Part shown: positions 43,135 to 50,599 of the stretch, in pieces
Layout: every line of letters begins with the position of its first letter
Position numbering within the stretch: position 1 is the first letter of the stretch
NCBI GenBank assembly: GCA_004556655.1
Contig: SFGF01000019.1
Span: 1 to 50,599 of the forward strand
Source: Lachnospiraceae bacterium
GTDB lineage: Bacteria > Bacillota > Clostridia > Lachnospirales > Lachnospiraceae
Reading direction: 5' to 3'
DNA length: 50,599 nt
The notes under the pieces: generated by a model
Databases searched by the model: none
Seen by the model: the letters and a program-made list of their open reading frames with translations, nothing else
What the model was told of the DNA's origin: nothing
Program-made: the position numbers and the translations under genes

Positions 43135-43156
43135 TGCCCGGGGATTGCTCCGGGCA
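43135..43156 (+). other. Short GC-rich hairpin between lacZ and GH42
   Basis: TGCCCGG pairs with CCGGGCA around an eight-base loop, 12 bases upstream of the ribosome binding site GGGAGGA of the next gene. There is no T run, so it is more likely an mRNA stability or processing feature than a terminator. Confidence 0.45.
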
Positions 43157-43174
43157 CAGCCGGGAGGAAGTAAA

Positions 43175-45196
43175 ATGGCTAGAGATGTTAATTTTGGAAA
43201 GATGCTTCATGGTGGAGATTACAATCCGGAACAGTGGCTGCACAGTCCGGAGATTTTGGAGAAAGATATTGAATATTTCAAAAAAGCAAAAATAAATGAA
43301 GTTTCCCTGGGGATTTTTTCCTGGGCGATGCTGGAACCGGAAGAAGGGGAATTTCATTTTGAATGGATGGAGAAAATCATAGATCGTTTGTATGAAAATG
43401 GTATTTCCACGATTCTTGCCACACCTTCAGGAGCCCGCCCCAAGTGGATGGCAGACAGATATCCGGAAGTACTCCGGGTAGACGGTACCGGACACAGAGC
43501 TTTCTTTGGAGGTCGTCATAATCATTGCTATACATCACCGGTTTATCGTGAAAAAATCAGAATCATGAATAAAAAACTGGCAGAAAAGTTTGGTGATCAT
43601 CCAGGGGTGATCGCATGGCATATTTCCAATGAATACGGCGGAGAATGTCATTGCCCTCTGTGTCAGGAAGCATTTCGTGAATGGCTGAAAGAAAAATACA
43701 AAGATATTGATGCGTTGAACCGTGCATGGGCAACCACATTCTGGAGCCATATTTACAACAGTTTTGATCAGATTGAAGCTCCTTCTAAACGAGGGGAAAA
43801 TGCAGTTCATGGATTGAATCTTGACTGGAAGCGTTTTATAACCTATCAGACCGGAGACTTTATCAAACATGAGATTCAGGCTATTCGTGACGGTGGTTCT
43901 GATAAACCTACTACCATCAATATGATGTATGATTTCCGGGGATTGAATTATCATAAATTTGCTGATATTATTGATGTAGTGTCATGGGATAATTACCCAC
44001 AGTGGCATAAAAAACAGGAATATCTGACAGCGATGGATGACGGAATGCAGCACGATATCATGCGTAGTATTCAGAAGAAACCGTTCCTTTTGATGGAGAA
44101 TTGTCCGTCTGCCACCAACTGGCAGCCAGTGAGCAAACTGAAGAAACCGGGAATGCTTCATGCGGCATCTATGCAGGCAGTGGCTCACGGTGCGGACAGT
44201 ATTTTGTATTTCCAGCTTCGTCAGAGCCAGGGTTCATCTGAAAAATTCCATGGAGCCGTAATCGATCATTATGGCGGGGATGATACCAGAGTATTCAAAG
44301 AGGTAACTCAGGTAGGGGAAACTCTGGAGAAACTTCAGGAAGTGACCGGAGCAAGGACTGAGTCCAAAGTTGCAGTAGTATTTGACTGGGAAAGCCGTTG
44401 GGCGATGGAAGATGCGCAAGGTCCGAGAAATGCAGGACTTTTCTACAAAGAGACAGTAGAAAAATCTTATTATGCATTCCGAAAACTGGGTCTGAATGTG
44501 GACATGATTGATATGGAGCAGGAACTGGATGATTATGCGGTTGTTGCAGCCCCGATGCTGTATATGTTCCGGGCAGGTTTCGAGGAAAAAGTCCGCAGAT
44601 TTGTGGAAAAAGGCGGTCGTTTTATTCTGACCTACTGGTCTGGTATTGTGGATGAAACGGATCTGTGTTTCCTTGGTGGTACACCTCATGGACTGATGGA
44701 TGTAATGGGACTTCGCAGCACGGAAATTGACGGATTATATGATGGAGAAAGCAATGTGGGAAATCCTGTACAGGGCAATCCGCTTCACCTGACATCTTCT
44801 TACGAATGTACAAATCTCTGTGATCTGGTTAAACCATCCACAGCAGAAGTTTTGATGACTTATGGGGAAGATTTCTATGCAGGAATGCCTGCGCTGACCA
44901 GAAATGGTTATGGAGAAGGACAGGCGTATTATGTATGTGCGGATTTTGAGCAAGGTTTCTATGATGAACTGTACCGCAAAATTGCAGCAGATGCAGGTGT
45001 GAAACGTGTGATTACTCACATACCGAATGGTGTGGAAGTGACAACACGTAAGACGCAGGATGCAGAGTATGTTTTTGTGCAGAACTTTAATCGCATGCCG
45101 GTGGAGATGAAGCTTCCGACAGATACGTATCAGGTATGGATGGGTAATTATGATGGTATCATTGAAAAATTTGGCACGGTGATTTTAAAAAAGTAA
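43175..45196 (+). CDS. GH42 beta-galactosidase
   Basis: A 673-residue cytoplasmic beta-galactosidase of glycoside hydrolase family 42. The acid/base is E153 in HISNEYGGEC, the nucleophile is E308 in LLMENCPS, and the zinc-site cysteines occur in ECHCPLC. The barrel, a trimerisation domain (about residues 395-610) and a small beta domain are all present. GH42 enzymes of gut bacteria often act on galacto-oligosaccharides or plant galactans. ATG 43175 has GGGAGGA upstream. It follows lacZ in the same transcription unit. Confidence 0.94.
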   Translation: MARDVNFGKMLHGGDYNPEQWLHSPEILEKDIEYFKKAKINEVSLGIFSWAMLEPEEGEFHFEWMEKIIDRLYENGISTILATPSGARPKWMADRYPEVLRVDGTGHRAFFGGRHNHCYTSPVYREKIRIMNKKLAEKFGDHPGVIAWHISNEYGGECHCPLCQEAFREWLKEKYKDIDALNRAWATTFWSHIYNSFDQIEAPSKRGENAVHGLNLDWKRFITYQTGDFIKHEIQAIRDGGSDKPTTINMMYDFRGLNYHKFADIIDVVSWDNYPQWHKKQEYLTAMDDGMQHDIMRSIQKKPFLLMENCPSATNWQPVSKLKKPGMLHAASMQAVAHGADSILYFQLRQSQGSSEKFHGAVIDHYGGDDTRVFKEVTQVGETLEKLQEVTGARTESKVAVVFDWESRWAMEDAQGPRNAGLFYKETVEKSYYAFRKLGLNVDMIDMEQELDDYAVVAAPMLYMFRAGFEEKVRRFVEKGGRFILTYWSGIVDETDLCFLGGTPHGLMDVMGLRSTEIDGLYDGESNVGNPVQGNPLHLTSSYECTNLCDLVKPSTAEVLMTYGEDFYAGMPALTRNGYGEGQAYYVCADFEQGFYDELYRKIAADAGVKRVITHIPNGVEVTTRKTQDAEYVFVQNFNRMPVEMKLPTDTYQVWMGNYDGIIEKFGTVILKK

Positions 45197-45238
45197 AAAC
45201 GATGATAAAAACATCGTTGGGAAAGGCGGGAGAAGAAC

Positions 45239-46759
45239 ATGATTCAAGAAAGTATTGTGAAACTGGTGCAGTATGGAATGGCGACCGGGTTAATCTGTGA
45301 AGAGGATAAAAGATATACCACCAATAAGATTCTTGAACTGTTGAAGATGGATGCTATTGATGATGAGGCACTGCAGCAGATTCTGGAGTTTGACGGAAGT
45401 GATCAGACAGTGGTAGGAGAACTGGAAAGTATTCTTTCTGATATCTGTGATTATGCCTATGAGCAGGGATTGATGGAAGAAAACAGCGTTGGATATCGTG
45501 ATCTGTTTGATACCAAAGTGATGAGTCTTTTGGTGGATCGTCCCAGCAATGTGATCAGAAGTTTCTGGGAACTGTACAAAGAAGATCCGGTAAAAGCTAC
45601 CGATGCACATTACAAGTTCAGTCAGGATACCGATTATATCCGCCGTTATCGTATTGCAAAAGATATGAAATGGGTTGCGCCTACAGAGTATGGTGATCTG
45701 GATATTACTATCAATCTTTCCAAACCGGAGAAGGATCCGAAAGCGATTGCAGCAGCTAAGCTTGCAAAACAGACTTCCTATCCGAAATGTCTGCTCTGTA
45801 TGGAAAATGAAGGTTATGCCGGACGCCTGAATCATCCGGCAAGACAGAATCACAGAATTATTCCGGTGACGATCAATAACAGTCAGTGGGGATTCCAGTA
45901 TTCTCCATACGTTTACTATAACGAACACTGCATCGTGTTTAACTCACAGCATGTTCCCATGAAGATTGAGAGAGCTACTTTTGCAAAACTGTTTGATTTT
46001 GTAAAGCAGTTCCCGCACTATTTTGTGGGTTCCAATGCGGATCTTCCGATCGTTGGCGGATCTATCCTGAGTCATGATCATTTCCAGGGTGGACACTATG
46101 AATTTGCCATGGCAAAAGCGCCGATCGAAAAAGAAGTAACGATTCCAGGATACGAAGATGTGAAAGCCGGAATTGTAAAATGGCCGATGTCTGTTATCCG
46201 TATCAGTGGACCGGACACTGACAGACTGATTGATCTGGCAGATAAGATTCTTCTTAAATGGAGAGGATATACCGATGCAGATGCATTTATCTTTGCGGAG
46301 ACAGACGGAGAACCGCACAATACGATCACTCCGATTGCAAGAAAACGTGGAGAAATGTTTGAATTGGATCTGGTACTGAGAAATAATATCACAACAGAAG
46401 AACATCCTCTTGGAGTATATCATCCTCATGCAGAACTGCACCACATTAAGAAAGAAAACATTGGTCTGATCGAAGTTATGGGTCTTGCAGTTCTTCCGGC
46501 TCGTCTGAAAGGTGAAATCGAAGGACTTTGCAAAGCGATCGTGGCAGGCGATGATCTGCGTGCTGATGAAAATCTGGAAAAACATGCTGACTGGGTGGAT
46601 GAACTGAAAGAGAAATACACCTTTACTGCTGAAAATGTAGAGGATATACTGAAAAAAGAAATCGGTATTGTATTTATGAAAGTTCTGGAGCATGCCGGCG
46701 TATACAAATGTACAGAAGAAGGCAGAGCAGCATTTATGAGATTTATTGAAAGTCTGTAA
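45239..46759 (+). CDS. galT: UTP-hexose-1-phosphate uridylyltransferase (GalT class II)
   Basis: A 506-residue enzyme that exchanges galactose 1-phosphate with UDP-glucose in the Leloir pathway. It is of the longer Firmicute (class II) type, with the active-site histidines in ILSHDHFQGGH, CLLCMENEGYAGR and NHPARQNHRIIP. It completes the galactose part of the locus. galK and galE are not in the window. The gene follows GH42 after 42 bases with AAGGCGGGAG as ribosome binding site, and a strong terminator ends the unit. Confidence 0.95.
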   Translation: MIQESIVKLVQYGMATGLICEEDKRYTTNKILELLKMDAIDDEALQQILEFDGSDQTVVGELESILSDICDYAYEQGLMEENSVGYRDLFDTKVMSLLVDRPSNVIRSFWELYKEDPVKATDAHYKFSQDTDYIRRYRIAKDMKWVAPTEYGDLDITINLSKPEKDPKAIAAAKLAKQTSYPKCLLCMENEGYAGRLNHPARQNHRIIPVTINNSQWGFQYSPYVYYNEHCIVFNSQHVPMKIERATFAKLFDFVKQFPHYFVGSNADLPIVGGSILSHDHFQGGHYEFAMAKAPIEKEVTIPGYEDVKAGIVKWPMSVIRISGPDTDRLIDLADKILLKWRGYTDADAFIFAETDGEPHNTITPIARKRGEMFELDLVLRNNITTEEHPLGVYHPHAELHHIKKENIGLIEVMGLAVLPARLKGEIEGLCKAIVAGDDLRADENLEKHADWVDELKEKYTFTAENVEDILKKEIGIVFMKVLEHAGVYKCTEEGRAAFMRFIESL

Positions 46760-46796
46760 AAGATATCGCTTTACATGAAAGATAGAAAGTAATGAG

Positions 46797-46851
46797 AACG
46801 CTGGAATCTTGTTCGAATCCTAAAAATCGAACAGGATTCCGGCGTTTTTTT
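46797..46851 (+). terminator. Terminator of the galactoside operon
   Basis: AACGCTGGAATCTTGTTCGA pairs with the matching arm at 46829-46846, one of the longest stems in the window, followed by seven T. Confidence 0.9.
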
Positions 46852-46918
46852 GTAATGAAGAAAGCCCTCCGGTAGTTGAAGTTAAGCTGAAGTATATTAA
46901 AAAGTGTATTTTCCGGGA

Positions 46919-46947
46919 TTGACAGAAGGATATAGTAACGTTATAAT
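46919..46947 (+). promoter_or_regulatory. Promoter of the glycine riboswitch transcript
   Basis: TTGACA (46919-46924), a 17-base spacer and TATAAT (46942-46947): a full consensus sigma-A promoter. Other possible -10 elements lie at 46999-47004 but lack a -35. Confidence 0.85.
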
Positions 46948-47019
46948 AATTCACGTTGACTGCCTGATGCGACAAAGAGGTGTTATATCAGGTTAGTTTA
47001 TAATTGCATATTGAGCCAA

Positions 47020-47200
47020 TAGAAGGTTGCAGGAAAGTAAGCAAAGTTGCTCGCCGAAGGAATAATACTCTCAGGTGTTTCCAAGTAAGGAAACGGGACT
47101 GTAATCGGATGGCCCTCTGGAGAATCCCGATAAACGGGTGCCGAAGGTGAAAGTGGAAAATAGTCCGCGAATCTCTCAGGCAAAAGGACAGTGAAGATGC
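47020..47200 (+). promoter_or_regulatory. Tandem glycine riboswitch
   Basis: Two aptamer halves can be read. The first has TCGCCGAAGGAATAA and ACTCTCAGGT; the second has CTGGAGAATCCC, GGGTGCCGAAGGTGAAA and AATCTCTCAGGCAAAAGGACAG. The GCCGAAGG and CTCTCAGG(C)AAAAGGACAG blocks are the hallmarks of the gcvT-type glycine aptamer. The region 46854-47385 has no gene; this RNA and its terminator occupy most of it. Confidence 0.93.
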
Positions 47201-47210
47201 GATAGAAAAA

Positions 47211-47240
47211 GGCAGCAGAGAAGTTTTTCTGCGCTTTTTG
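47211..47240 (+). terminator. Expression-platform terminator of the glycine riboswitch
   Basis: GCAGCAGAGAA pairs with TTTTTCTGCGC (imperfect), followed by a T run, 145 bases upstream of the symporter gene. It is the likely off-state, so glycine probably controls read-through. Confidence 0.65.
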
Positions 47241-47385
47241 TGAATGCATATTCGGGATTCAGATAGTTATCTGGATCTTTTTTTATGCATAAGTCCAGTC
47301 ACAAAGCATAAACAGGTATGAGCAGTAAGATCGAGAAGAAAGCTCAATATGCGGGGAAAATACGTAGAAAAAAGAGGAAAGAAAA

Positions 47386-48735
47386 ATGGAGTACGTTGCT
47401 AAAGTGGTGGAATGTGTCAACACATTTTTGTGGGACTATGCGCTTTTGATTTTGTTGTTGGGTGCCGGTATAGTTTTCACATGCAGTCTCAGATTTATCC
47501 AGGTACGCAAATTTAAAAAAGGAATGAAAAAGCTATTCGGAGAGTTTTCACTTCATGGCAAAAACGGTGAAAATGGTCTTAGTTCCTTCCAGGCTCTGAC
47601 AACTGCGATTGCAGCACAGGTAGGTACAGGTAATATTGCAGGCGCAGCTACAGCCCTGGCATCCGGCGGTCCCGGAGCTATTTTCTGGATGTGGGTAAGT
47701 GCATTTTTTGGTATGGCAACTATTTATGCGGAAGCGGTGATGGCACAGCACACCAGAAAAACAGAAAATGGAGCTATTGTAGGCGGACCAGTGTATTATA
47801 TCAAATATATTTTTAAAGGAAAATTCGGAAGTTTTTTGGCTGGATTTTTCTCCGTTGCTATTATACTTGCGTTGGGATTTATGGGGAATATGGTACAGTC
47901 CAATTCCATAGGCGTAGCATTCAGCAATGCATTTCACGTAAATCCTCTGCTTGTGGGAATTTGTGTAGCGATTGTGGCGGGTGTTATTTTTATTGGAGGA
48001 ATTAAACGAATTGCTCGTGTGACAGAAAAAATAGTACCATTGATGGCATTTTTATATATTGTTGGATGTCTGATTATTCTTTGTATGAGACTTCCGGCAG
48101 TAGGAGGCGCATTGAAATCTATCTTCGTGGGCGCATTTTCACCTCAATCGGTGGCAGGTGGTGTTCTGGGTGTGACCGTTCAGAAAGCAATGCGTTATGG
48201 CGTTGCCAGAGGACTTTTCTCCAATGAAGCAGGTATGGGTTCTACACCCCATGCGCATGCAACGGCTGACGTGAAAGATCCATGTGATCAGGGTATTATT
48301 GCTATGATGGGTGTATTTATTGACACTTTTATTATCCTTACTCTGACAGCACTTGTAATTCTTTCTACGGGAGTTCTTGGGAATGGAATGACCGGAGCAG
48401 AATTGGCACAGAGCGCCTTTAATGTGGGATTTGGATCTTTTGGAAAAGTGTTTATTGCGGTTTGTATGCTGTTTTTTGCATTTACCACTATCGTGGGCTG
48501 GTACTATTTTGGCGAAGTGAATGTGCGTCATCTATTTGGTGAAAAAGCTATAAAATTGTATGGCGTTCTGGTGGTGATCTGTGTTGTGATCGGATCTGCT
48601 ATGAAGGTAGAACTTGTTTGGAATATGTCTGATATGTTCAATGGATTGATGGTTCTCCCGAACCTGATTGCACTGCTGGCTTGTATTAAAGTGGTGCTTA
48701 AGATAACAAAAGATTATGAAGATAAGAATAAGTAA
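47386..48735 (+). CDS. AGCS family sodium:alanine/glycine symporter
   Basis: A 449-residue carrier with about ten to eleven membrane segments. Family marks are AQVGTGNIAGAATALASGGPG, FWMWVSAFFGMATIYAEAV, GVARGLFSNEAGMGSTPHAH and GWYYFGE. Members carry alanine, glycine or D-amino acids with sodium. The glycine riboswitch directly upstream points to glycine as the substrate or regulator. AGAGGAAAG precedes the start. It is a single-gene unit. Confidence 0.93.
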   Translation: MEYVAKVVECVNTFLWDYALLILLLGAGIVFTCSLRFIQVRKFKKGMKKLFGEFSLHGKNGENGLSSFQALTTAIAAQVGTGNIAGAATALASGGPGAIFWMWVSAFFGMATIYAEAVMAQHTRKTENGAIVGGPVYYIKYIFKGKFGSFLAGFFSVAIILALGFMGNMVQSNSIGVAFSNAFHVNPLLVGICVAIVAGVIFIGGIKRIARVTEKIVPLMAFLYIVGCLIILCMRLPAVGGALKSIFVGAFSPQSVAGGVLGVTVQKAMRYGVARGLFSNEAGMGSTPHAHATADVKDPCDQGIIAMMGVFIDTFIILTLTALVILSTGVLGNGMTGAELAQSAFNVGFGSFGKVFIAVCMLFFAFTTIVGWYYFGEVNVRHLFGEKAIKLYGVLVVICVVIGSAMKVELVWNMSDMFNGLMVLPNLIALLACIKVVLKITKDYEDKNK

Positions 48736-48739
48736 TACA

Positions 48740-48778
48740 TAGTAGAAGGGGCTGATCAGTTTGAACAGCCCCTTCTAC
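48740..48778. terminator. Bidirectional terminator between symporter and MATE genes
   Basis: AGTAGAAGGGGCTG pairs with CAGCCCCTTCTACT over 14 bases around an 11-base loop. It touches the stop codon of the MATE gene, so it probably serves both convergent genes. Confidence 0.8.
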
Positions 48779-50142
48779 TATCGTGTGATATTTTTCAGCC
48801 ATCCGTATTTTTTATAATGTCTGTAGACGAAAGGAATTTTAAAAAATTCATCTGCACTCAGGAAAATATAGACTAACATTGGGGACAGTTTCAGGTAGAA
48901 TGCCAGAAAAAAGCCAAATGGAATGATCCAGCACCACAGGGTGAACAAGTCACACAAAAAACCGAATTTTGAATCTCCGCCGGCCCGGAACACGGAGCTG
49001 ATCCATGTGCTGTTCAAAGCAATACCGATGACATAGTAGGCATTGATAAACAGCATGAGGTTTAGATAGTGGATAGCGTTTTCACTTAAGTGTCCCATGG
49101 TCAAAAACAAGGGGCGGAACAGTAGGATCAGGATTCCACCGAATATACCGAAGCATAAGCCGAGTCGAAGAAAACGTTTGGCGTATTCTTTTGCCAGAAC
49201 AAGCTGGTTTTCTCCCAAGGTTCTCCCTAGAATAATAGCACATCCGTTGGCTATACCAAAGCAGAGGACGGTTCCCCAGTTCCTGGCGACAACGGCAATG
49301 GCATTAGCAGCCACTATGTCGGAACCGAGATGCCCGAGGATAACGGAATACATGGACCATCCGACACTCGCAACTACATCGTTTGCCAGTGCCGGGATGG
49401 AGTATTTCATAAAGTCGAGAAACAAAGTGCGGTTCCGTGCCCAGAGGTAGGAAGTGTGGATTTTAACCAGTTTGTTGCGCAGCGAATCTATGAGACAGAT
49501 GATAAGCTCTGTCAGACGTGCGATGCAGGTGGCGATGGCAACGCCGGTCAGCCCCATTTTCGGGAAAAATCCGATTCCAAAGATGAAGCACGCATTCAGA
49601 GAAACATTCAGGAACAGACTGGTGGATAATACAGCAGTGCTGAGGCGAACTCGTTCCACGCAGCGTTGTATGCACAGATACATCTGTGTGATTGCTGAAA
49701 AAATATAGGTTAAACTGATGATTTGTAAGTATTTTATGCCTGCATCAATGACTTCGGGATCACTGGTATAGAACTGCATGACGGATTCTGAAAAAAAGCA
49801 GGCAGCCACGGCGAAAATCAAAGAAAAAGTCAATGCAATTCGAAGAGCAATGCCCAGTATTTTTTCAATAGTGACGAGATCACGCTTTCCCCAGTATTGA
49901 GCAGCCAGAATGGCGGAACCGGATGAAATTCCGTAAAAAATAAAGCTCAGAATATTGTAGGGTTGATTTGCCAGTGAGGATGCGGACAAAGAAACCTGAT
50001 CCACATAGCTCAGCATAATGATATCTACGGAATTAACCAGTGTGTTGACCAGATTTTGAATCATGATCGGAAGTACAATGGCAAATACCATTTTGTAAAA
50101 AGTTTTATCGATAGAAAATATCTTCTGTTTTAAAGTGGTCAA
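48778..50142 (-). CDS. MATE family efflux transporter
   Basis: A 454-residue antiporter with twelve membrane segments in two six-helix bundles. Marks are YKMVFAIVLPIMIQNLVNTLVN-like N-terminal segment (residues about 14-33), SASSLANQPYNILSFIFYGI and GSAILAAQYWGKRD in the first half, and FGIANGCAIILGRTLGENQ in the second. It resembles DinF/NorM-type exporters of cationic drugs or metabolites; the substrate is unknown. It is a single-gene unit, convergent with the glycine symporter gene. Confidence 0.92.
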   Translation of the reverse strand: MTTLKQKIFSIDKTFYKMVFAIVLPIMIQNLVNTLVNSVDIIMLSYVDQVSLSASSLANQPYNILSFIFYGISSGSAILAAQYWGKRDLVTIEKILGIALRIALTFSLIFAVAACFFSESVMQFYTSDPEVIDAGIKYLQIISLTYIFSAITQMYLCIQRCVERVRLSTAVLSTSLFLNVSLNACFIFGIGFFPKMGLTGVAIATCIARLTELIICLIDSLRNKLVKIHTSYLWARNRTLFLDFMKYSIPALANDVVASVGWSMYSVILGHLGSDIVAANAIAVVARNWGTVLCFGIANGCAIILGRTLGENQLVLAKEYAKRFLRLGLCFGIFGGILILLFRPLFLTMGHLSENAIHYLNLMLFINAYYVIGIALNSTWISSVFRAGGDSKFGFLCDLFTLWCWIIPFGFFLAFYLKLSPMLVYIFLSADEFFKIPFVYRHYKKYGWLKNITR

Positions 50143-50168
50143 AATAATCTCCAGTTTTTTTACATAAA

Positions 50169-50209
50169 GCAGGACAACTGTGACCAGAAAGGAGTCACAG
50201 CTGTCCTGT
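50169..50209 (-). terminator. Terminator after fhs
   Basis: AGGACAACTGTGAC pairs with GTCACAGCTGTCCT with one mismatch, and a T-rich stretch lies on the minus strand beyond. It ends the fhs transcript and lies 27 bases upstream of the MATE gene. Confidence 0.8.
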
Positions 50210-50262
50210 TTTATAACTTTTTATTTCACGACATGTTCTTTGTATTTTGTGTGAGTAGTGGA

Positions 50263-50599
50263 TTAGAACAGACCAGTGATCTTTCCGTTCTCGTCTACAT
50301 CGATCTTCTCAGCAGCCGGTACTTTTGGCAGTCCAGGCATGGTCATAATCTCACCTGTCAGAGCTACGATAAAGCCTGCACCTGCGGAAATCTTCAGGTT
50401 ACGTACGGTTACTTCGAAGTCTGTCGGTGCACCCAGTTTTGTCTGGTCATCGGTCAGACTGTACTGTGTCTTAGCTACACAGATCGGGCAGTTGCCATAG
50501 CCCATGTCTTCCAGCTGTTTTGCCTGTTTCTGTGCATTGGCTGTAAGAACTGCTCTCTTTCCTCCGTAGATCTTCTGAACGATCTGGTTCAGTTTGTCT
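50263..50599 (-). CDS. fhs: Formate-tetrahydrofolate ligase, C-terminal part
   Basis: The 3' end of a gene that continues past the right edge of the window. The visible 111 residues read VRNLKISAGAGFIVALTGE and TMPGLPKVPAAEKIDVDENG, the highly conserved C terminus of formyl-tetrahydrofolate synthetase, and upstream LGAPTDFEV and CVAKTQYS. The enzyme makes formyl-THF from formate and ATP, the entry to the methyl branch of the Wood-Ljungdahl pathway. The partial gene has an intact reading frame to the window edge, although no Met upstream of 50505 is visible in the window. A terminator follows. Confidence 0.95.
   Translation of the reverse strand, partial: DKLNQIVQKIYGGKRAVLTANAQKQAKQLEDMGYGNCPICVAKTQYSLTDDQTKLGAPTDFEVTVRNLKISAGAGFIVALTGEIMTMPGLPKVPAAEKIDVDENGKITGLF

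Noticed and set aside
49330..49629. Open frames antisense to the MATE gene
   Set aside because: No ribosome binding site and low-complexity translation; the MATE frame has full family sequence.

Overview
The window looks like a chromosome segment of an anaerobic, acetogenic gut Firmicute of the family Lachnospiraceae, most like Blautia. This is inferred from moderate-to-low GC, strong Gram-positive ribosome binding sites, Wood-Ljungdahl folate-branch genes (metF, metV, an RnfC-type subunit, and the 3' end of fhs at the right edge), class III ribonucleotide reductase, rubrerythrin/rubredoxin chemistry and a GH31 enzyme resembling the characterised Ruminococcus (Blautia) obeum alpha-glucosidase. 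No search was run, so the genus is a judgement.

Layout. 1-1.7 kb is the end of an integrative element (excisionase-like and Tn916-type integrase genes) abutting the promoter of an FMN riboswitch. 1.7-5.2 kb holds riboswitch-controlled ribU, a Nudix hydrolase, a truncated AraC regulator and an MFS transporter whose promoter region has three direct repeats. 5.3-9.9 kb holds an intact subtilisin-like protease, a SEC-C protein, a decayed long gene, and a short relic of a second protease gene. 10-14.3 kb is an FmdE-like protein and a methylene-tetrahydrofolate reductase operon (MetV-RnfC fusion, MetV, MetF). 14.4-22 kb carries a metallophosphoesterase-rubrerythrin-rubredoxin fusion overlapping an ABC exporter, an HisC-type aminotransferase with a small membrane protein, a YARHG lipoprotein, a PdaB-like deacetylase and a DUF1858 protein.

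22-31.7 kb carries a GH31 alpha-glucosidase, a perfect 30-bp palindrome, an EIIC-like permease, a purine permease, dapF and asnA as convergent genes, and an Lsa-type ABC-F gene behind a likely ribosome-controlled attenuator. Between dapF and asnA lie two inverted copies of a structured element of about 220-240 bp, the most unusual sequence in the window. 32-36.5 kb has a zinc-ribbon membrane protein, nrdD and an AraC regulator. 36.7-46.8 kb is a beta-galactoside locus: sugar ABC transporter (binding protein and two permeases, no ATPase), GH2 and GH42 beta-galactosidases and GalT. The right end has a glycine-riboswitch-controlled AGCS symporter, a MATE exporter and the fhs 3' end.

How the parts fit. 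The galactoside block imports and hydrolyses galactosides and passes galactose 1-phosphate to UDP-sugar metabolism. The met operon and fhs supply the methyl branch of acetogenesis. RNA-based control is prominent: an FMN riboswitch, a tandem glycine riboswitch, the ABC-F attenuator, an intra-operon terminator after the sugar-binding protein gene and a structured leader with a terminator before lacZ. No tRNA, rRNA, CRISPR array or complete insertion sequence was seen.
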